6,533 nt of DNA from Phascolarctobacterium sp. (GTDB lineage: Bacteria > Bacillota > Negativicutes > Acidaminococcales > Acidaminococcaceae): NCBI GenBank assembly GCA_024405645.1, contig JAKSOJ010000071.1, forward strand, positions 1 to 6,533. The letters run 5' to 3'. Within the stretch, counting starts at the first letter, position 1, and the number at the start of each line of letters is the position of its first letter. The notes beneath the pieces were generated by a model. It had not been told where the DNA came from. It ran no database searches and saw only the letters and a program-made list of their open reading frames with translations. Shown one piece after another: positions 6,079-6,533 of the stretch. The position numbers and the translations under genes were made by a program.

Positions 6079-6533
6079 ATGAATAAAGATCACAAATTCT
6101 TAGTGCATGTATTGTCTGGTCCAGCTTTATTTGCACTAACTTATTTTGCTTGCATTAATTACTGCGATGCTAAGCAGGCAGGAGCTTTAGCAACCTGCAT
6201 GTGGATGGGTATCTGGTGGGTACTGAGGCCAGTTGATATTGCAGTCACTGCCCTACTCCCCATCCTATTAAACTCATTCTTGGGTATGGTCCCTATGAAC
6301 GGAATCATTTCCCGTTATTTTTCCGAAATAGTTATTCTGCTTTTGGGTTCAGATTTAATTTCCATAACCTGGGAATCTTCCAAACTAGATCAACGTTTAG
6401 CACTTAGAAGCCTCTGTCTAATAGGTGCAAGCCTCAAGCAACAGATTTTCGTTTGGCTAACAGCCTCAACAGTACTTTCCATTTTCCTGCCCAACGTAGT
6501 AACGGTGCAGATTCTAATTCCAGTTGCCATCGC
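6079..6533 (+). CDS. DASS/SLC13-like anion permease, N-terminal 151 codons (partial)
   Basis: The visible part is a hydrophobic protein resembling the N-terminal half of the divalent anion:sodium symporter (DASS, SLC13) family. That family imports di- and tricarboxylates or sulfate across the cytoplasmic membrane, usually with sodium. Family-like features are WMGIWWVLRPVDIAVTALLP (42-61), the GMVPMNGIISRYFSEIVILLLGSDLIS stretch near 69-95 (hairpin and following helix), and the scaffold region FLPNVVTVQILIPVA (136-150). About four to five membrane segments are visible: 11-27, 36-49, 52-70, 82-98 and 121-145. In place of the SNT motif expected at this point, the sequence reads PNV (138-140), keeping only the Asn. 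Substrate cannot be called. The ATG at 6079 follows AAAGGA (6063-6068) by ten bases. Family proteins are about 450-500 residues, so some two thirds are missing. A related ion-transporter-superfamily permease is the main alternative. Confidence 0.75.
   Translation, partial: MNKDHKFLVHVLSGPALFALTYFACINYCDAKQAGALATCMWMGIWWVLRPVDIAVTALLPILLNSFLGMVPMNGIISRYFSEIVILLLGSDLISITWESSKLDQRLALRSLCLIGASLKQQIFVWLTASTVLSIFLPNVVTVQILIPVAI

Noticed and set aside
1..6533. tRNA, rRNA, CRISPR array, insertion sequence, toxin-antitoxin or phage defence genes
   Set aside because: No cloverleaf-like sequence, spaced direct repeats, transposase motifs or terminal inverted repeats were seen. The coding content is accounted for by five genes, and the longest gap without a gene is the 185 bases at 5556-5740.

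Overview
The window is AT-rich bacterial DNA with strong Shine-Dalgarno sites (AAGGAG/GAGG types) and near-consensus sigma-A promoters, which points to a low-GC Firmicute-type genome. The mix of an ordinary SMC, a PpsA-type PEP synthase and a DASS-type anion permease would fit an anaerobic fermenter of the Negativicutes (for example an Acidaminococcaceae/Veillonellaceae relative). That placement is an impression from protein flavour, not a demonstrated assignment.

Layout. The left and middle (1-5555) hold three genes on the minus strand, read right to left: PEP synthase (5555-3171), a single-domain A24 prepilin peptidase-like membrane protein (3044-2586, probable TTG start) and the chromosome-condensation ATPase SMC (2486 to beyond base 1, C-terminal third missing). 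The right end (5741-6533) holds two genes on the plus strand: a 74-residue unrecognised protein with an acidic/Asn/Tyr-rich front and a lysine-rich tail, closed by a clear intrinsic terminator, and the N-terminal 151 codons of a DASS/SLC13-like permease that runs off the window.

Regulation. The 185-base divergent region 5556-5740 is the densest regulatory stretch. It holds a good ppsA promoter, a stem-loop at the predicted 5' end of the ppsA message, a 16-bp perfect palindrome with AAATTT flanks, and a promoter for the small gene whose -35 lies inside that palindrome. Between ppsA and the peptidase, a near-consensus promoter lies upstream of an intrinsic terminator. That terminator overlaps two alternative hairpins, so the peptidase leader may be attenuated; the hairpin may equally be just the ppsA terminator.

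How the genes relate. PEP synthase makes PEP from pyruvate for gluconeogenesis, and a DASS permease would import di/tricarboxylates or related anions. The two together would suit growth on organic acids, but the permease substrate is not readable from this fragment. SMC and the peptidase have no evident link to that metabolism. I found no mobile element, CRISPR array, tRNA, rRNA or defence system. The most notable material is regulatory DNA plus one orphan small gene, not a recognisable new multigene system.
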